Shown: piece by piece, positions 9,829-20,304 of the stretch
Layout: each line of letters begins with the position of its first letter
How positions within the stretch are numbered: position 1 is the stretch's first letter
NCBI GenBank assembly: GCA_022539475.1
Contig: VCMS01000169.1
Location: 425,655 to 489,654, forward strand
Direction of reading: 5' to 3'
Origin: Gracilaria domingensis
Lineage: Eukaryota; Rhodophyta; Florideophyceae; Gracilariales; Gracilariaceae
Length of the DNA: 64,000 nucleotides
Position numbers and translations under genes: made by a program
The notes under the pieces: model-generated
What the model saw: the letters and a program-made list of their open reading frames with translations, nothing else
What the model was told of the DNA's origin: nothing
Database searches by the model: none

Positions 9829-10812
9829 ATGTCGAACGGATACGTGAAGGATGAGGAGCTGTGGGTGCTGTTGGAGGGGAAGGAGGTACCGCAGACGCCG
9901 TCACCAAAGCGGGAAGAGGACGTGATTACGGCGGCTGGTCGGATGTCGCAGAAGAAGGAAGTGGCTGATGAAGGAAAGAAGTGTGAGGCGAGGAGAGGGG
10001 ATGGTGATGAGGTGGAGAAGGGGGTAGAATTGGAGGTGGAGGGGGTCGCAATGGAGAGAAGGGGTGCGGTGCATCTGAGTCAGTTAGAGGTTGGAGACCA
10101 GATAGAGAGTGGGGGCGGAGAGGGTGACAGGGAGATGCGGTTTGTGGGGGAGATGAAGGCGAGGGTGGGGATGTTGGGGTTGGTGATGAAGGAGCAACTG
10201 GACGATGGAATTGTGGAGATTGTAACGGAAATGGGCGGTGTGGTGCTGAGTGGGGGTGGTAGTGGTGTTTCGGTTGAGGCGATTTCGAGCCTGCGGAATT
10301 CGTTGTCGGTATTGGGAGTGGAGATGAGAAATCATGTGTATGGGATAGTGGAGTGTGCGGGAAGGGAGGTTGGAGAGTTGCGGGAGGAGAATAGGGTTCT
10401 GAACGAGAGGTTGGACGTGCTGGAGAAGGAGGTGAAGGAGCTGTGCAAGAGGCAAAGATTGGTGGAAGAGGAGAGGGTGAAAGGAGGTGTGGAGGGAAAG
10501 ACGGAGAAGGGAAGTGTGGGAAGGGTGGCGGTGCAGAAGGGGTCTCCTGTGACACCGAAGACAAAGGGTGGTGGGGTTGGGGATGGGAAGAGCCGTCTGA
10601 AGAAGAGGCGTAAGGAGATGAAGAAGGTGGAGGAGGAGGTGCCGCGGGAGGGAGTGGGAGCTCCGGTGGTGACTGGGTTTAGGAGTGCGGCGGAGGTAGC
10701 GCGGACTGCGAAGGGGATTCTGAGGGGACAGGAGGAGAGAAAGGATGGGAGGGATGTGAAGCCGTTTTGGGGCGAGGCGGGTATACGAGAAGGGGGAGGG
10801 TTGTCCACCTGA
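9829..10812 (+). CDS. Lys/Glu/Gly-rich coiled-coil protein
   Basis: A 327-residue frame from ATG 9829 (MSNGYVKDEE). It is highly charged and low in complexity. A heptad-like coiled coil lies near residues 185-225 (ELREENRVLNERLDVLEKEV) and a basic tract (SRLKKRRKEMKK) near 255, which could be a nuclear signal. No enzyme motif is recognised. The strand is strongly purine-rich (G over C) compared with its neighbours. A second copy at 60198-61127 keeps the frame except at the very end, so the reading frame has been maintained. It could be a nucleic-acid-binding accessory protein of a mobile element; this is inference. Confidence 0.5.
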   Translation: MSNGYVKDEELWVLLEGKEVPQTPSPKREEDVITAAGRMSQKKEVADEGKKCEARRGDGDEVEKGVELEVEGVAMERRGAVHLSQLEVGDQIESGGGEGDREMRFVGEMKARVGMLGLVMKEQLDDGIVEIVTEMGGVVLSGGGSGVSVEAISSLRNSLSVLGVEMRNHVYGIVECAGREVGELREENRVLNERLDVLEKEVKELCKRQRLVEEERVKGGVEGKTEKGSVGRVAVQKGSPVTPKTKGGGVGDGKSRLKKRRKEMKKVEEEVPREGVGAPVVTGFRSAAEVARTAKGILRGQEERKDGRDVKPFWGEAGIREGGGLST

Positions 10813-11228
10813 CTTCTACAAAATGACGTTTGCGGAGACGGAGAGAGAGGATGGGAACGGGTGATGGGCGAGAAATGGGTAAATAGCGGGGGTGGTGTGG
10901 ACTGGGAAGAAGTGATGGGATGATTGAGGTGGGATGAATTGCGATTGGCATTGCAACATGGGAGAAAATGGAAACGCAAACTAGCACGAGTGCAGTTTTG
11001 AGAGAGGGTCGCGGAAAAGAGTGAATGGGGTGGTGCGGCGAAGTAGAACCTCTACAAAAACTAGGGGACCCAAGCACTAAACTGCGCGAAATGGAATTTA
11101 ATATTCCAAAATTTCTTAATTTTTTGAGTGCCAGCCTCTGCTACCCCCTCGTGCGCCCCAAATAGCCCCAAAACTAGCTTAGTTTCCAAAGCGAACAGAC
11201 TATATTCCACTTTGCAGAACACAGACGA
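10813..11228. other. Spacer; right limit of the A/C homology
   Basis: Non-coding, G-rich on the plus strand at first, then AT-rich (AATTTAATATTCC). It is shared with 61128-61590. Homology stops after AACACAGACGA at 11228. To the right the two copies carry unrelated DNA, so one has had an insertion or deletion here. Confidence 0.4.
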
Positions 11229-12093
11229 TGCGTGTTCGCCACTCGCGGGAGCGTACTGCATCTCGGGGGATCCCACCTGGGAGCATTCCGTTCACGGCGT
11301 AAAAATCGATGAGAGCATCATCGGAAACCGCTGTCGGGTGGAACCACGGCGCGCGGGAGAAGATAAGGCCCTCGCGGCGTATATCCCGATTCACGAGAGA
11401 CTCACGACTAATCCACCCACGGGGGTTCACCGTCAACGGGACAGCCTGCTCGGCATTCCAAGCAATGGCGTTAGGATCGAAAGCCTGCTAGGTAGGAGCA
11501 ACTGGAGGAGCCGGAGGCATCGGAAGAGGAGCACCCGGATGGGAATACGCCTCGTAGAAGCTAAAAGGAGCCACCGCTTGCGTGCCCGGAGCTTGCGCCT
11601 GAGAAGGGAAAAACCCGAAATGGTTGTACCCCGCGTAGGGTTGATTGAACGGACCACCGTACGGATTCTCTTGAGGGAGAGGAGCCGACTGAAACCCACC
11701 AAAGTATTGCGAGGGCCCTTGAGGAGGATGTCCTTGTTGCGACGCACTGCCCGAGGGCACCTCAGACGCCGCTTGCGGAGCTGACGACGAGTTCCCCGGG
11801 AGCGGGTTGGTATGGAACGGGTTCGGATTCATTCCTGTCAAAGGAGGAGAAGGGGCAGTAGACACTGGTTGCGAACGCCGAGGTATCGGAGGAGAAGGAG
11901 GAGTTATATCCGAAGTCGGAGGCGAAAGCCGCTTGCGTGGAAGAACCAAGTGGTCGGTAGGACCCTGAGGGGACGTCATATTTATACTCCCGATGTCGGT
12001 ACTTCGCCGTCGCGCTCGCGTTCGCGCTCGAACCCTAGGAGGGGGAGATGTGGAGCAACGGCTTTCCGCTATCGGATGCATCACGGTTCTCAT
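11200..12093 (-). mobile_element. Gag-like fossil with proline-rich N-terminus
   Basis: The minus strand encodes a Pro/Ser/Gly/Gln-rich leader (about 12093-11490), then a more ordered stretch (about 11470-11200) with PWF, a run LLPG/MLPGG-type turn and SREWRTRIV. The latter resembles part of the sequence at about 39400-39700, which points to a shared Gag-like family of a retroelement. It is a fossil: broken (about one break seen) and truncated at its C-terminal side by the segment A boundary. No polymerase is attached here. Family assignment is tentative. Confidence 0.4.
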
Positions 12094-12144
12094 AATGAGA
12101 TGGTACCGATGGCCGGTGACGTGGCTAAGTTATGAAAACTCCCT

Positions 12145-12540
12145 TTAATTTTGGGTATTGTTGGGATGGTTTGGTTGGACCCTTAATAGGTGGACCCTGC
12201 ATGGGAAGTGCCTAGTGGGTGTGATAGTAGGCCACGTGGTGGAGCTGGCTAGTTTAATATTTGTGCCACGCCCGTTGGGGAATACCCTGCACCCTGACAG
12301 TGGTTCGTCCACGTGTATGACCATCGGGAGGTGTGCATTGTAGATACCGTAGTAGTAATAGTATATATGCTCGGGTGATCTCACCCTGGAGTCTCCGAGT
12401 AAATGGGTATCTGAGTCGCGTCCTGTTGAGGATCGGGCTATAGTAGACAGCTGCCTACGTAGGTTTACCACTCCCCTCGGAGAGTAACCACGATTGGTTT
12501 CGGCGCTACTACCCCTCAGGGTCACTTTGGAAGCTTGCAT
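12145..12540. repeat. Possible terminal-repeat or leader sequence of the Gag-like fossil
   Basis: About 400 bases lying just upstream, on the minus strand, of the Gag-like fossil. It contains AGTAGTAATAGTATATATGC (TATA-like). A CCCTGACAGTGG motif near 12291 reappears in inverse orientation at about 44332. No gene is seen. An LTR is plausible but no second copy defines its ends. Confidence 0.25.
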
Positions 12541-13047
12541 CTTGCCATCTCTGGAATCTTTGTTATGTCTACCGTTCGTCTGTCTCTTGCAGATGCTAGT
12601 TTTTGGCGAGGGTCGTCCAGTAAAGTTTTTGAAAAAATATCGAGATCAATTATTTCAAAATTTGGAGATAATTGCTTGGCTCGTCCAGAATCGCTGTGCA
12701 GTAAATACTGGTGGGTTTTCCACTCATGCTATTTCTTTAGTCGAGGGCTATCTGAACGGTATTTCGCGAAGTCTAGGTTCAGTTTCCATTAAGGTGCAAA
12801 TTACACGATACCTTCTGCGGAATGATACCCTGCAACGCATGGAATACTAGCGCTAGTACAGATGATGCCCATTATGAAATCATACCGTTTTATTCGTATC
12901 TATTCTTCTATCGACCGCTTTTGCTAACAACTACTTCGCTATATTACATGTACCATTTCCCCATGATGGAGCGAGTGTAGGCGCAATCTGCGGCAGATGC
13001 CGCACCTCCACCATAGTGCTGTATCGGTAGAACAAATACGCACTCCA

Positions 13048-13127
13048 CGAGGATGAGGCGCGAAGCGCCTCATCCTCTCCGTTCCTCATGTAGGGAACCA
13101 TGCCCAGATGCATGGTTCCCTACTTGA
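13048..13127. repeat. Two perfect hairpins in the T1 subterminal region
   Basis: GAGGATGAGGCGC, loop GAA, then its exact complement (about 13050-13078), followed by GTAGGGAACCATGC, a six-base loop and its complement (about 13091-13124). Both are conserved in T2 (about 52717-52792), the first with one arm change. The positions before the transposase gene suit transposase-binding or terminator-like structures. Confidence 0.6.
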
Positions 13128-13172
13128 GAAACCTGCACCTGCAACTCGTGAGCTACGTCCGCATCAAAAGTC

Positions 13173-13690
13173 ATTTACCTGTATACGCAAGCAGAAAGTA
13201 TCCATAAGTTAGTCAATGATCCGTTGGATACATTTGAAATGCGATGGAATGTACCATTGATAAAACAAAACAGAAACGTTGCACTAGATAAGTCGAGGGA
13301 CCTAGTAACTCGCAAACGGAAGAAGAAGCAGGGAAGGGATCGGTTAGATTACCAGCTCACCATCATCGTAAAGCGCGAAAGGTGTCGAAGCGAGAACTCA
13401 CAAGCAAGGACACCAAGAATGCCCATGCAGCAGACATACCGCAAGATGCGATAAACGAGAGAGCAGCCTATGTCCCAACCAAGTACCAGAATCGCCTATC
13501 CCGAACAGCCAGAGATCGATCTTGAGAGACGAAATGAAATTGGTCGTTTACCTGTATACGCAAGCAGAAAGTATCCATAAGTAAGTCAATGCTCCGTTGG
13601 ATACAGTTGAAATGCGATAGAACGTACCATTGATAGAGCAAAACAGAAACGTTGCGCTAGAAAAGTCGAGGGACCTAGTAACTCGCAAAA
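13173..13690. repeat. Two direct repeats of about 150 bases in the T1 leader
   Basis: A unit starting CATTTACCTGTATACGCAAG and ending near GACCTAGTAACTCGCAAA occurs at about 13172-13318 and again at 13546-13690 with few differences. T2 has the same pair at about 52837-52984 and 53211-53358. Frames inside are not conserved, so this is read as non-coding subterminal repeat DNA. Confidence 0.6.
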
Positions 13691-13888
13691 GTAACCCAAA
13701 GCATTTTTCATGCCGTTTACATGTCGCAGAGCGCGAAGAGACGTGGTGAGGATTGGTTAGTTTAGAACAAAGATACGTAGAAGGAAATGGAAGCACGTAC
13801 GAAAAGACTGCACGGAAGGACTGCACGGAATACATCCGTGAGATACGGATGCTGTCCGCTTTATGGAGGCGTCCGACGAGGGCGGAGA

Positions 13889-13965
13889 AAGAGAATGAGG
13901 TACGCTTCATGTCCGCTTAATGGAATCCATTAAGCAGAGATGAAGCGTACTTCATTCTCTTTCTG
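13889..13965. repeat. Long imperfect palindrome, T1
   Basis: AAAGAGAATGAGGTACGCTTC ... runs into CTTAATGGA/TCCATTAAG and back to GAAGCGTACTTCATTCTCTTT, an inverted repeat of about 76 bases. It is conserved in T2 at about 53558-53634. It lies about 410 bases before the transposase ATG. Confidence 0.6.
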
Positions 13966-14377
13966 AGCAAGCTACTTCGTAGCGAGTGCGAGGGCGGAAA
14001 AAAGTACGACGGAGCGGAGTAGAACGCGAGGATGGCACGGATCACGACGGTAACAGAAGGTCGGACGTCGGATGGGCGGCAGCGGCGGCGGAGGGAAGAG
14101 ATTTATTTTTCTGTGCGAGATTGGACAAGTGTACAGCGTACAACGTTGGGAAACCACAGGTTTATAACCAGTGGTAGATAATACGAGAAGTACACCCTTG
14201 TGTTGAGGTCGACGTGTACCTACGTTCCTTCTTGAACGAAAGCACGTGATTTAAACTCAAAATATATTCTCCGTTCTCAGCTTGACGTCGATCTTGACTG
14301 TCGTTCGACCTCTTTCTCCCTTTGGACGACCTTCCCTTGCAGTCTTTGTCGTCCTTTCTCGTTCTTTTCTTCTTCCC

Positions 14378-17300
14378 ATGGTCTACTACTGTACACATAA
14401 GAAGCGTGGGTGCCCCTTCGTTACTCGCCGAGGAGTCTTATCTCTTCAACAGCATTTCAACCATTGCCCGTTTCGACTGAAAGCAGCGCTGGAAGACGAC
14501 AATAGCCGGCCCATTCGGAGAAGCAAGCGTCTCAAGCTTTCCGCGCGCGCGGCCGCATCTTCCGAAACGGTCACTGCCCCTTGTCGCCTTCCCGAGCCTC
14601 CGGTGTCCGAGGACATCGTCGACCCCACTCCGTGCGCCCCTCCCATTCCGGACACTTCGCATTGTGTTTCTCCTTCCACGGGTCCCGCGTCATTAGAGCG
14701 AGAACACGGAAGCAGTTCCCGCCCAGTGCCTTCTGAGGAGGCCCTTGGTGATTTGCATATGGATTATCTCACGGTTTGTCTGGCTTCAGTAGCTTCCAAC
14801 CTTGGTCATCGTGAGGCGGACGAGCTAATTGGTCTACTTCGGGACCCGCGATTCTCGCAAAAGCGATTCAACGAGACCATAACAAGTTCCAAGCGCTGTA
14901 CAGAACTGAAGAACGCCATTTTCGAACGATACGCCTCAAAGGACGGTTTCAATCGCAGAACTGTCTCGCCAGAAGGATGTAAGTTCAGCGCCACCCTCTA
15001 CACGAGAGACCCCGTTCAGACACTTGTGAAACAGCTCCAGTTGGCTAACAACGAAAACACATTCTTCCACCCTATACCTCAGACCCACTCCACGAAAATA
15101 TCTCACCCCATGTCCGGCTCTCTCGCAAGAGACGCCACCTCAAAACTTAAGGAAATGGTCATGGGCTCTTTGGATAGTAGAATAGTGTGGTACTCCCAAG
15201 AAATAAGTTACAGTGAATCTTTCGTAGGTCTTCTGCAGGTATACACCGATAAGTCTTCAACAACTCTAAAGCAAACATCGGTTACCGCCTATCCTCTTCA
15301 CCTCATATTTCTCAACTTCTCCGACGAGCTTCGCCGTAAGTGTATCCGTGATGACCTCACAGTAGTGGCATACTTCCCTACCACACTGATCGAGGTTTCC
15401 GCATCTGAAGCAGACGCAATGCCATTCGTTTCTAGCAAGTCTCTACGCGAGTCCAGGATGCAAATCCTTCAAGAATCTCTTCGTCAAGTCCTGGAGCCCA
15501 TTCTAAATCTCACGCAGAAAGGTTTTCAGTTCATCGGCGAAGACAAACTAAGTCGAGTGTGCCATCCTCTGCTTGCAAGTTATTGTGCGGATATTCCTGA
15601 GGCTAAGGACATTCTGTCCATTCTTCATGGGACCAAAACGGAAAGCCCGTGTCATAGATGCAAAGCCCCTCGCTCATCTTTATGCAGTCCTATTCCCACC
15701 TCATTCAACGGAAGTTCTCAAAAGCACACGAAAAGCATCCGAAAGACATACACAGCTATCTTGAAACATGCACAAAAAGACGAGGCGCAAAGACGTCCAC
15801 GTCGTGCGAGGGACAGGAGATCTCAAGCGGATACTCTGATGCGTTCAAATTCCATATCTCTCATTCCTTCGTTCCTCGAAACTTCCGTAAGCCTTGGAAT
15901 GATCCCGGGATTGTCTCCATACAGTCTGTTCTCATTCGAACCATTACACAACTTGCATCCCGGCATCTAGAAGCTGATCAAAACGGCCACAATCGACAGA
16001 CTGCATTCGAACACCTTGTGCACCACAATAGGAACATCTGCATCGCGTTCATTTCGAACGATACGCACCCAACTTCTCAACCATGCAAACGCAATTCTAG
16101 CTGCCATAGAACGCGATTCTTCTGCCAAAGGTTTACATTTCGATTTCTCCACGCAGGAGAAAGGCAAATCTTTGAATGGTATCTTCACGAAAGACGGTCT
16201 CCGTGGAATGCTGGAGGCCAAAAACTACAAAGCACTTGACATGGTCTTTCCCTTCATAGGAGCCTGCTTTGACATATGCTGTGGAGAACAGGACGTTGCC
16301 CCAATCACAGCCGTTTTCTCTCAGTACTCGTACTTGCTCTCGACCTTATTCAGATACAATCGTGACCCGTATTGGACTGAAAGCTCTCTCCTGTGTCTTA
16401 GTTCGGAGATTGAAGCCTTCAAGCGTTCCGCAACAAAGACTCTGGCGGATTTTCATCCCTCCAGACTGGGAACTCTGAAGTTTCATCTTCTCGATCATCT
16501 CGTGGACGATATTCGCCGTCTGGGAAGTATCAAGTACTACGACGCAGGCATATACGGACATGCACACCTGCTATTTAAGAGAAACTACAAAAAGACGTCC
16601 AGTAGAACAGCAACGGCTGTGGAGGAGACTATTCGCTCCATTGAGCACGGACATGTTAGAAAGCAATGGAATGGCAATACTCCTTACCAGCGTAATCCAG
16701 GTTTACCAGGAACTTCCACACAGCTTCCTCGGTTTGCAATGAGAGGGCGTTCTTTCACTTTACGAGCTCTTCAACATTGTGTTTCAAGTATGTCCAGTTC
16801 AAAAACATGGACTGCTGTTAGAGAAATGTTCTCAAGTACGGACACAAGGTCGATTCTTGATCAAATTGGTGAACAGGCCCTTCCTCCTTTCCTCAGTCTC
16901 GTGAAAGAAACACTGGATGAGCACTTTATTACATACTCCCAGAAAAGACAAGGATAACTCTGGTGAGTTCGGCCCTCGTGAAAGGCGGTTTCGTTCCAAC
17001 TCTTGAACAATTCGATTCGTCTTCTAAGGCACATAAGCTGGGACGACCCAAATACCCCATCATCCAACGTGTCTTCGCTTCTCCAGCATTTGGTCTCAGT
17101 AGAAAGCCAAAGTTTTCCACTGTATTGGTAAGCGGAGAAGATTCAGAGACTTCACATCGACCACATATTGAAATGCATATCTTTACGGTGGGCTACAAAC
17201 GATGAAAAGAACCACACTCTTCCGTTCCCTTGTCATTCCAAAGCGGAGACTATCGTAGAGTTAACTCCCTGGTACGGGATGGTTCCGGCTTCTGCACTAC

Positions 17301-17449
17301 AGGGAACTTTCCATGTTGTCCGATCAAACTACCCTGCTCCACCTTTTTGTCCTCCACTTCAATGGTTTCAACACCGATTCTACATCAATCGATTCTATCA
17401 TGATTCAGATGAAGGACCAACTGAGCACGTTGATCTTGTACAGCCTTAA
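14378..17449 (+). pseudogene. Plavaka-like DDE transposase, copy 1 (interrupted)
   Basis: Start ATG 14378 in CCCATGG context (MVYYCTHKKR). Residues about 4-31 form a Cys/His finger (YYCTHKKRGC ... HFNHC), followed by a basic patch (RRSKRLK). The catalytic-type core includes LLQVYTDKSSTT near residue 290 and PLHLIFLNFSDELRRK near 310, which match the D-containing strand and following block of Plavaka/CMC transposases. FSFEPLHNLHPGI near 525 is a second family-like block. An in-frame TAG at 15968-15970 splits it (the other copy has TCA). The frame ends at 16957, runs in a second frame to about 17205, and returns to the first frame for the last 80 codons (to 17449). A GTGAGT near 16970 could be a donor, but an intron is not proven. 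The stop overlaps that of the minus-strand neighbour. Confidence 0.65.
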
Positions 17450-19841
17450 ACATTAAGGGCTCCATCCTCTACATGTTCACCTTGTGGTGCCTTTTCTTGT
17501 GATCCTGTGTTACTTCCGAAATCGTTCATGTCCATTTCCTTGAACTCCATATCCCCTTCCTCGCATTCACAAACGAAACAATCGCTAATAGACCACAATC
17601 TTCGGCTCACACTGTCAATAAAAAATTGTTCTTTCACAGTGAGGTAAAGTCTTCCGTTCGACGGCATTCGATATCCAAATGTAGCCTCTCTCATGTTATT
17701 ACCAAGAACCTTAATCCAATCTTCCGTTGTCGTTCCAAAATTATGAAACTCGCTGGAATTGGTCCTCAAGACACGTTGCCTAACATCCCCCAGAACATTC
17801 TTTAAACACAGAGGTAGCAGTTCTGCAAACTTCTTTGTAAACAGTTTTTGTCTCTGGCCACCCCTTGACACATCCGTAGTTAGAAGACTCACAACCGTCA
17901 ACACCCAAGCGTCCAAACGTGCGAGCAACAGTATTGTGCCATCTAAAAAGGTGCCCGTATCCTTTTCTTCCACATCATACCCAATAAACTCCTTCAGTAC
18001 TTGTACCCCGACACGGTTTCGGAAGAACAAGTCTTGATCTTCCGTCGGCATATCCTCGACATTGTCCGCATTGGACTACTTTAGACGAACAAATGGGGCT
18101 TTTCTCCACCATGAAGTGTTCGGTACACCATTTTCGTCAAGACGCAGTATGTTCTCCTGCGCTTCCTTCAACTGCATTGTGAGTTCGTCAGCATTCTCTT
18201 CTACCAGCTTTGTTCTTCTCCAAATCAGATCGTACCCCAGGAGCAGAAATAGTTTATCCCTCGTATTTCTCTTCCGAACGCCAACGACGTCACTCATGGT
18301 CTGTCGCATTCTCTGCCTAAGGCACATATCTGCACAAAGTTCCAGTATACACCTGTCAGTAAGAGATGCTTTTCTAATACCTTCCCAGCTCAACTCCTTC
18401 AACTCGCTTTCAACCATTTTCTTCAGCAAAGCATCTGGCCCCCCCTCTACCGACGGTGTGAACATGCCAAAACTGCCCAAGAGCTCCACGGGGTTTTTAG
18501 GAACCATGTATGAACCACCTTCCTCCGGCTCAATAAGCTCTTCTCCACTCTCAGTTGCGTTTTCCACCTTCTCGGCACGGTTACCCCAATTTCGGGTGAG
18601 CGACTCACCTTCGAGCCATAGCTCACTTGTTTCTCTCCTTGCCCACGTCAGCATGTTGTAATACACTGCTCGAGCAACCCCTCGAAACTCGTCGCACACC
18701 TCAATTTTATGCTTCTTTCGACCTGTCTGCCCAGGTTCACCAGCACGTGTACTTCTATCTCCCTCCTGTTTCAGTGCCCCTCTTAGCCCTTCAATGACTA
18801 GATCCTTCTCTTCAAACCTCTTTTTCAAAGCCGTACTCTGCTCTTGGGCGACCTTCACTAGAATTCCCCGAACCATCAAGTCCTCTTGTAGCGTCTTAAC
18901 CTTTTCTTTCAAGCAATTCAGTTCATTTAAAAGATCAGGTCTGTTCATAGAGCTTGATTTCACACCAGTGTCGATATCTTCCGGTATTTCCCTAGCCTCT
19001 TCGGCGACAGGCCCCGGTAATGCCGCAGGATTCGGTGTTATTTCGTTATCGGAACTATCCTCATGCGCCATACCCTTAGACACGAGAGGCTGCAGGCGGT
19101 CTCTGTCCACCCTTGGCACGGCTCCGAGCTCCAACTCCCGTGTCTGTCCTCCTCCATGGCATGGTATATCAGATGAATTGGGCCTCGTACGAGCTGCAAC
19201 GGCCCCCGTTCTGGAAAGAGGGGAAGGTCGAGGAGTAACTCGTCTATCAGTTGTCTCTCGATTTCTTATTGTATTTCTCCCTTGTCCGGACCCATTGCGA
19301 GGCATGATACGATTCATAGCGGCCCCAGTTCTAGAAGATAGGGATGGACGTGACGATCTTAACATACTAGGGCTCTCACGACTTCTCGTCATTGTCCCTT
19401 GTTGTTCAGATCCACTGGGCGCCTAACCCGCGCCCCAGTAGCTCCGGTCTTCGATATCGGCCGGGGACATGAAGGTTTTGGTGTCATACGAACCTCCTCG
19501 GTTCCAGTTGTCATGCCCTCCTGTCCTGACCGGCTGGGCCGAGTTACCTCATCTTCTTGAGGAGCAGAGACAGATCCACGATGTGCATTATCGGCAGTTG
19601 ACGGCACGACATCGTTCGCTGATCCACGAATTCTTGACGCAATCCCGGGAGACGCTCCGCTGCGAGATGGGCGAGAGAGTACTGTAGAAGGACGCCCACT
19701 GACTCCCTCCTTCGTCGAGGACGACTTCCGTTTAGGAAGTGCGGTGCTTGTAGCCTGATTCGTATCATCCGATGCTCTTCTCTTCTTCTGTCCACTCTTG
19801 TTCCGCTGCGTACTATTTCGCTTTCTCGGCTTTATACCCAT
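17446..19841 (-). pseudogene. Second gene of the Plavaka-like transposon: coiled-coil protein with tandem repeats
   Basis: Start chosen at 19841 (MGIKPRKRNS), which opens with a Lys/Arg-rich stretch (QKKRR) like a nuclear signal. Three degenerate repeats of about 40 residues follow (about 19530-19140), each ending in a K/R-T-G-A motif. Their phase shows a single-base shift near 19430. Next come an acidic linker, a coiled coil (LLNELNCLKEKVKTLQEDL) and a helical C-terminal domain. An in-frame TAG at 18076-18078 separates the last 210 codons. The family is unknown. In CACTA-type elements a second gene encodes a subterminal-repeat-binding protein; a similar role here is inference. T2 retains only its last 30 codons or so. 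Confidence 0.5.
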
Positions 19842-19859
19842 GTTGTGGAGATAAACAGG

Positions 19860-19915
19860 GTAATGAAACGAAATTGTTGGGGAGGGGGGGAGGGGGTGGG
19901 GGGGGGGTGCATGGT
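19860..19915 (+). repeat. G-rich tract upstream of the second transposon gene
   Basis: About 35 bases of nearly unbroken G (runs of 4-9 G split by A or T) near 19877-19910, just upstream of the minus-strand start at 19841. It is C-rich on the coding strand. A quadruplex is likely, and the tract may also be prone to length error. Confidence 0.5.
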
Positions 19916-20090
19916 TCAGATATTCCGGGAGACTCCGCAGTTCCTGCTTTTTAGGAATTTGAGGTGCCCAATGGGTCGCAAATATCGCCGTTACAGATGA
20001 AGAGCTCCAGTGTACATGTACAACAACGCGTATTGCAGGCAGCTGCAACACTCACAAGCATATTTACTTTCTATTCGGTACTGAACTCAT

Positions 20091-20304
20091 CTATTGCTCC
20101 AATGTCAGAGCCCAGTCCCAGGCGTACTGCTCTCCGTAGTTGAAATACAACTCTTCGCCCCTCTCAATATCTCTTACTGCTCTACAACGAAGTAGAGCAT
20201 AGTTAGAAAGGTCTGACTTAAACTGTATCACGGACTTCGCTTCCACCACCTGCACATTGGCACTTCGAGTCCTGTTTGACCGGGGCTCCGATAAATCAGG
20301 ATTC
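20091..20304 (-). pseudogene. SET-domain C-terminal fragment
   Basis: The minus-strand frame ends with RAVRDIERGEELYFNYGEQY, the typical C-terminal SET block (A-RDI-x-GEEL-x-YG), preceded by SANVQVVEAKSV and LLRC strands in the right order. Only about 70 residues remain. The N-terminal side is cut exactly where copy B of the ParB-oxygenase segment begins (20305). It could be the end of a host lysine methyltransferase or a SET gene carried by an element. The frame across the junction is antisense sequence of copy B and not part of the gene. Confidence 0.55.

Larger units (their letters stand above)
12577..20090. mobile_element. Plavaka-like (CMC-type) DNA transposon, copy T1
   Basis: The left limit is set by where homology to T2 begins (CGTCTGTCTCTTGCAG at 12577 and 52218). 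The right limit is uncertain and lies before the SET-like fragment. Contents: subterminal region with hairpins and direct repeats (12577-14280), transposase gene on plus (14378-17449), and a tail-to-tail second gene on minus (17446-19841). Both genes are interrupted, so this copy is not autonomous. T2 covers only 12577-17538 of it. No convincing terminal inverted repeats were found, so the true ends remain open. Confidence 0.6.

Noticed and set aside
9926-10979. Long Pro/Ser-rich minus-strand frames opposite the coiled-coil gene
   Set aside because: They are shadows of a G-rich coding strand; the plus frame is conserved between copies with sensible coiled-coil structure.
12291-12304. Matching LTR pair between 12.1-12.5 kb and 44.2-44.4 kb
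   Set aside because: Only a 14-base motif and loose flanks match, in opposite orientation, which is too little to define an LTR pair.
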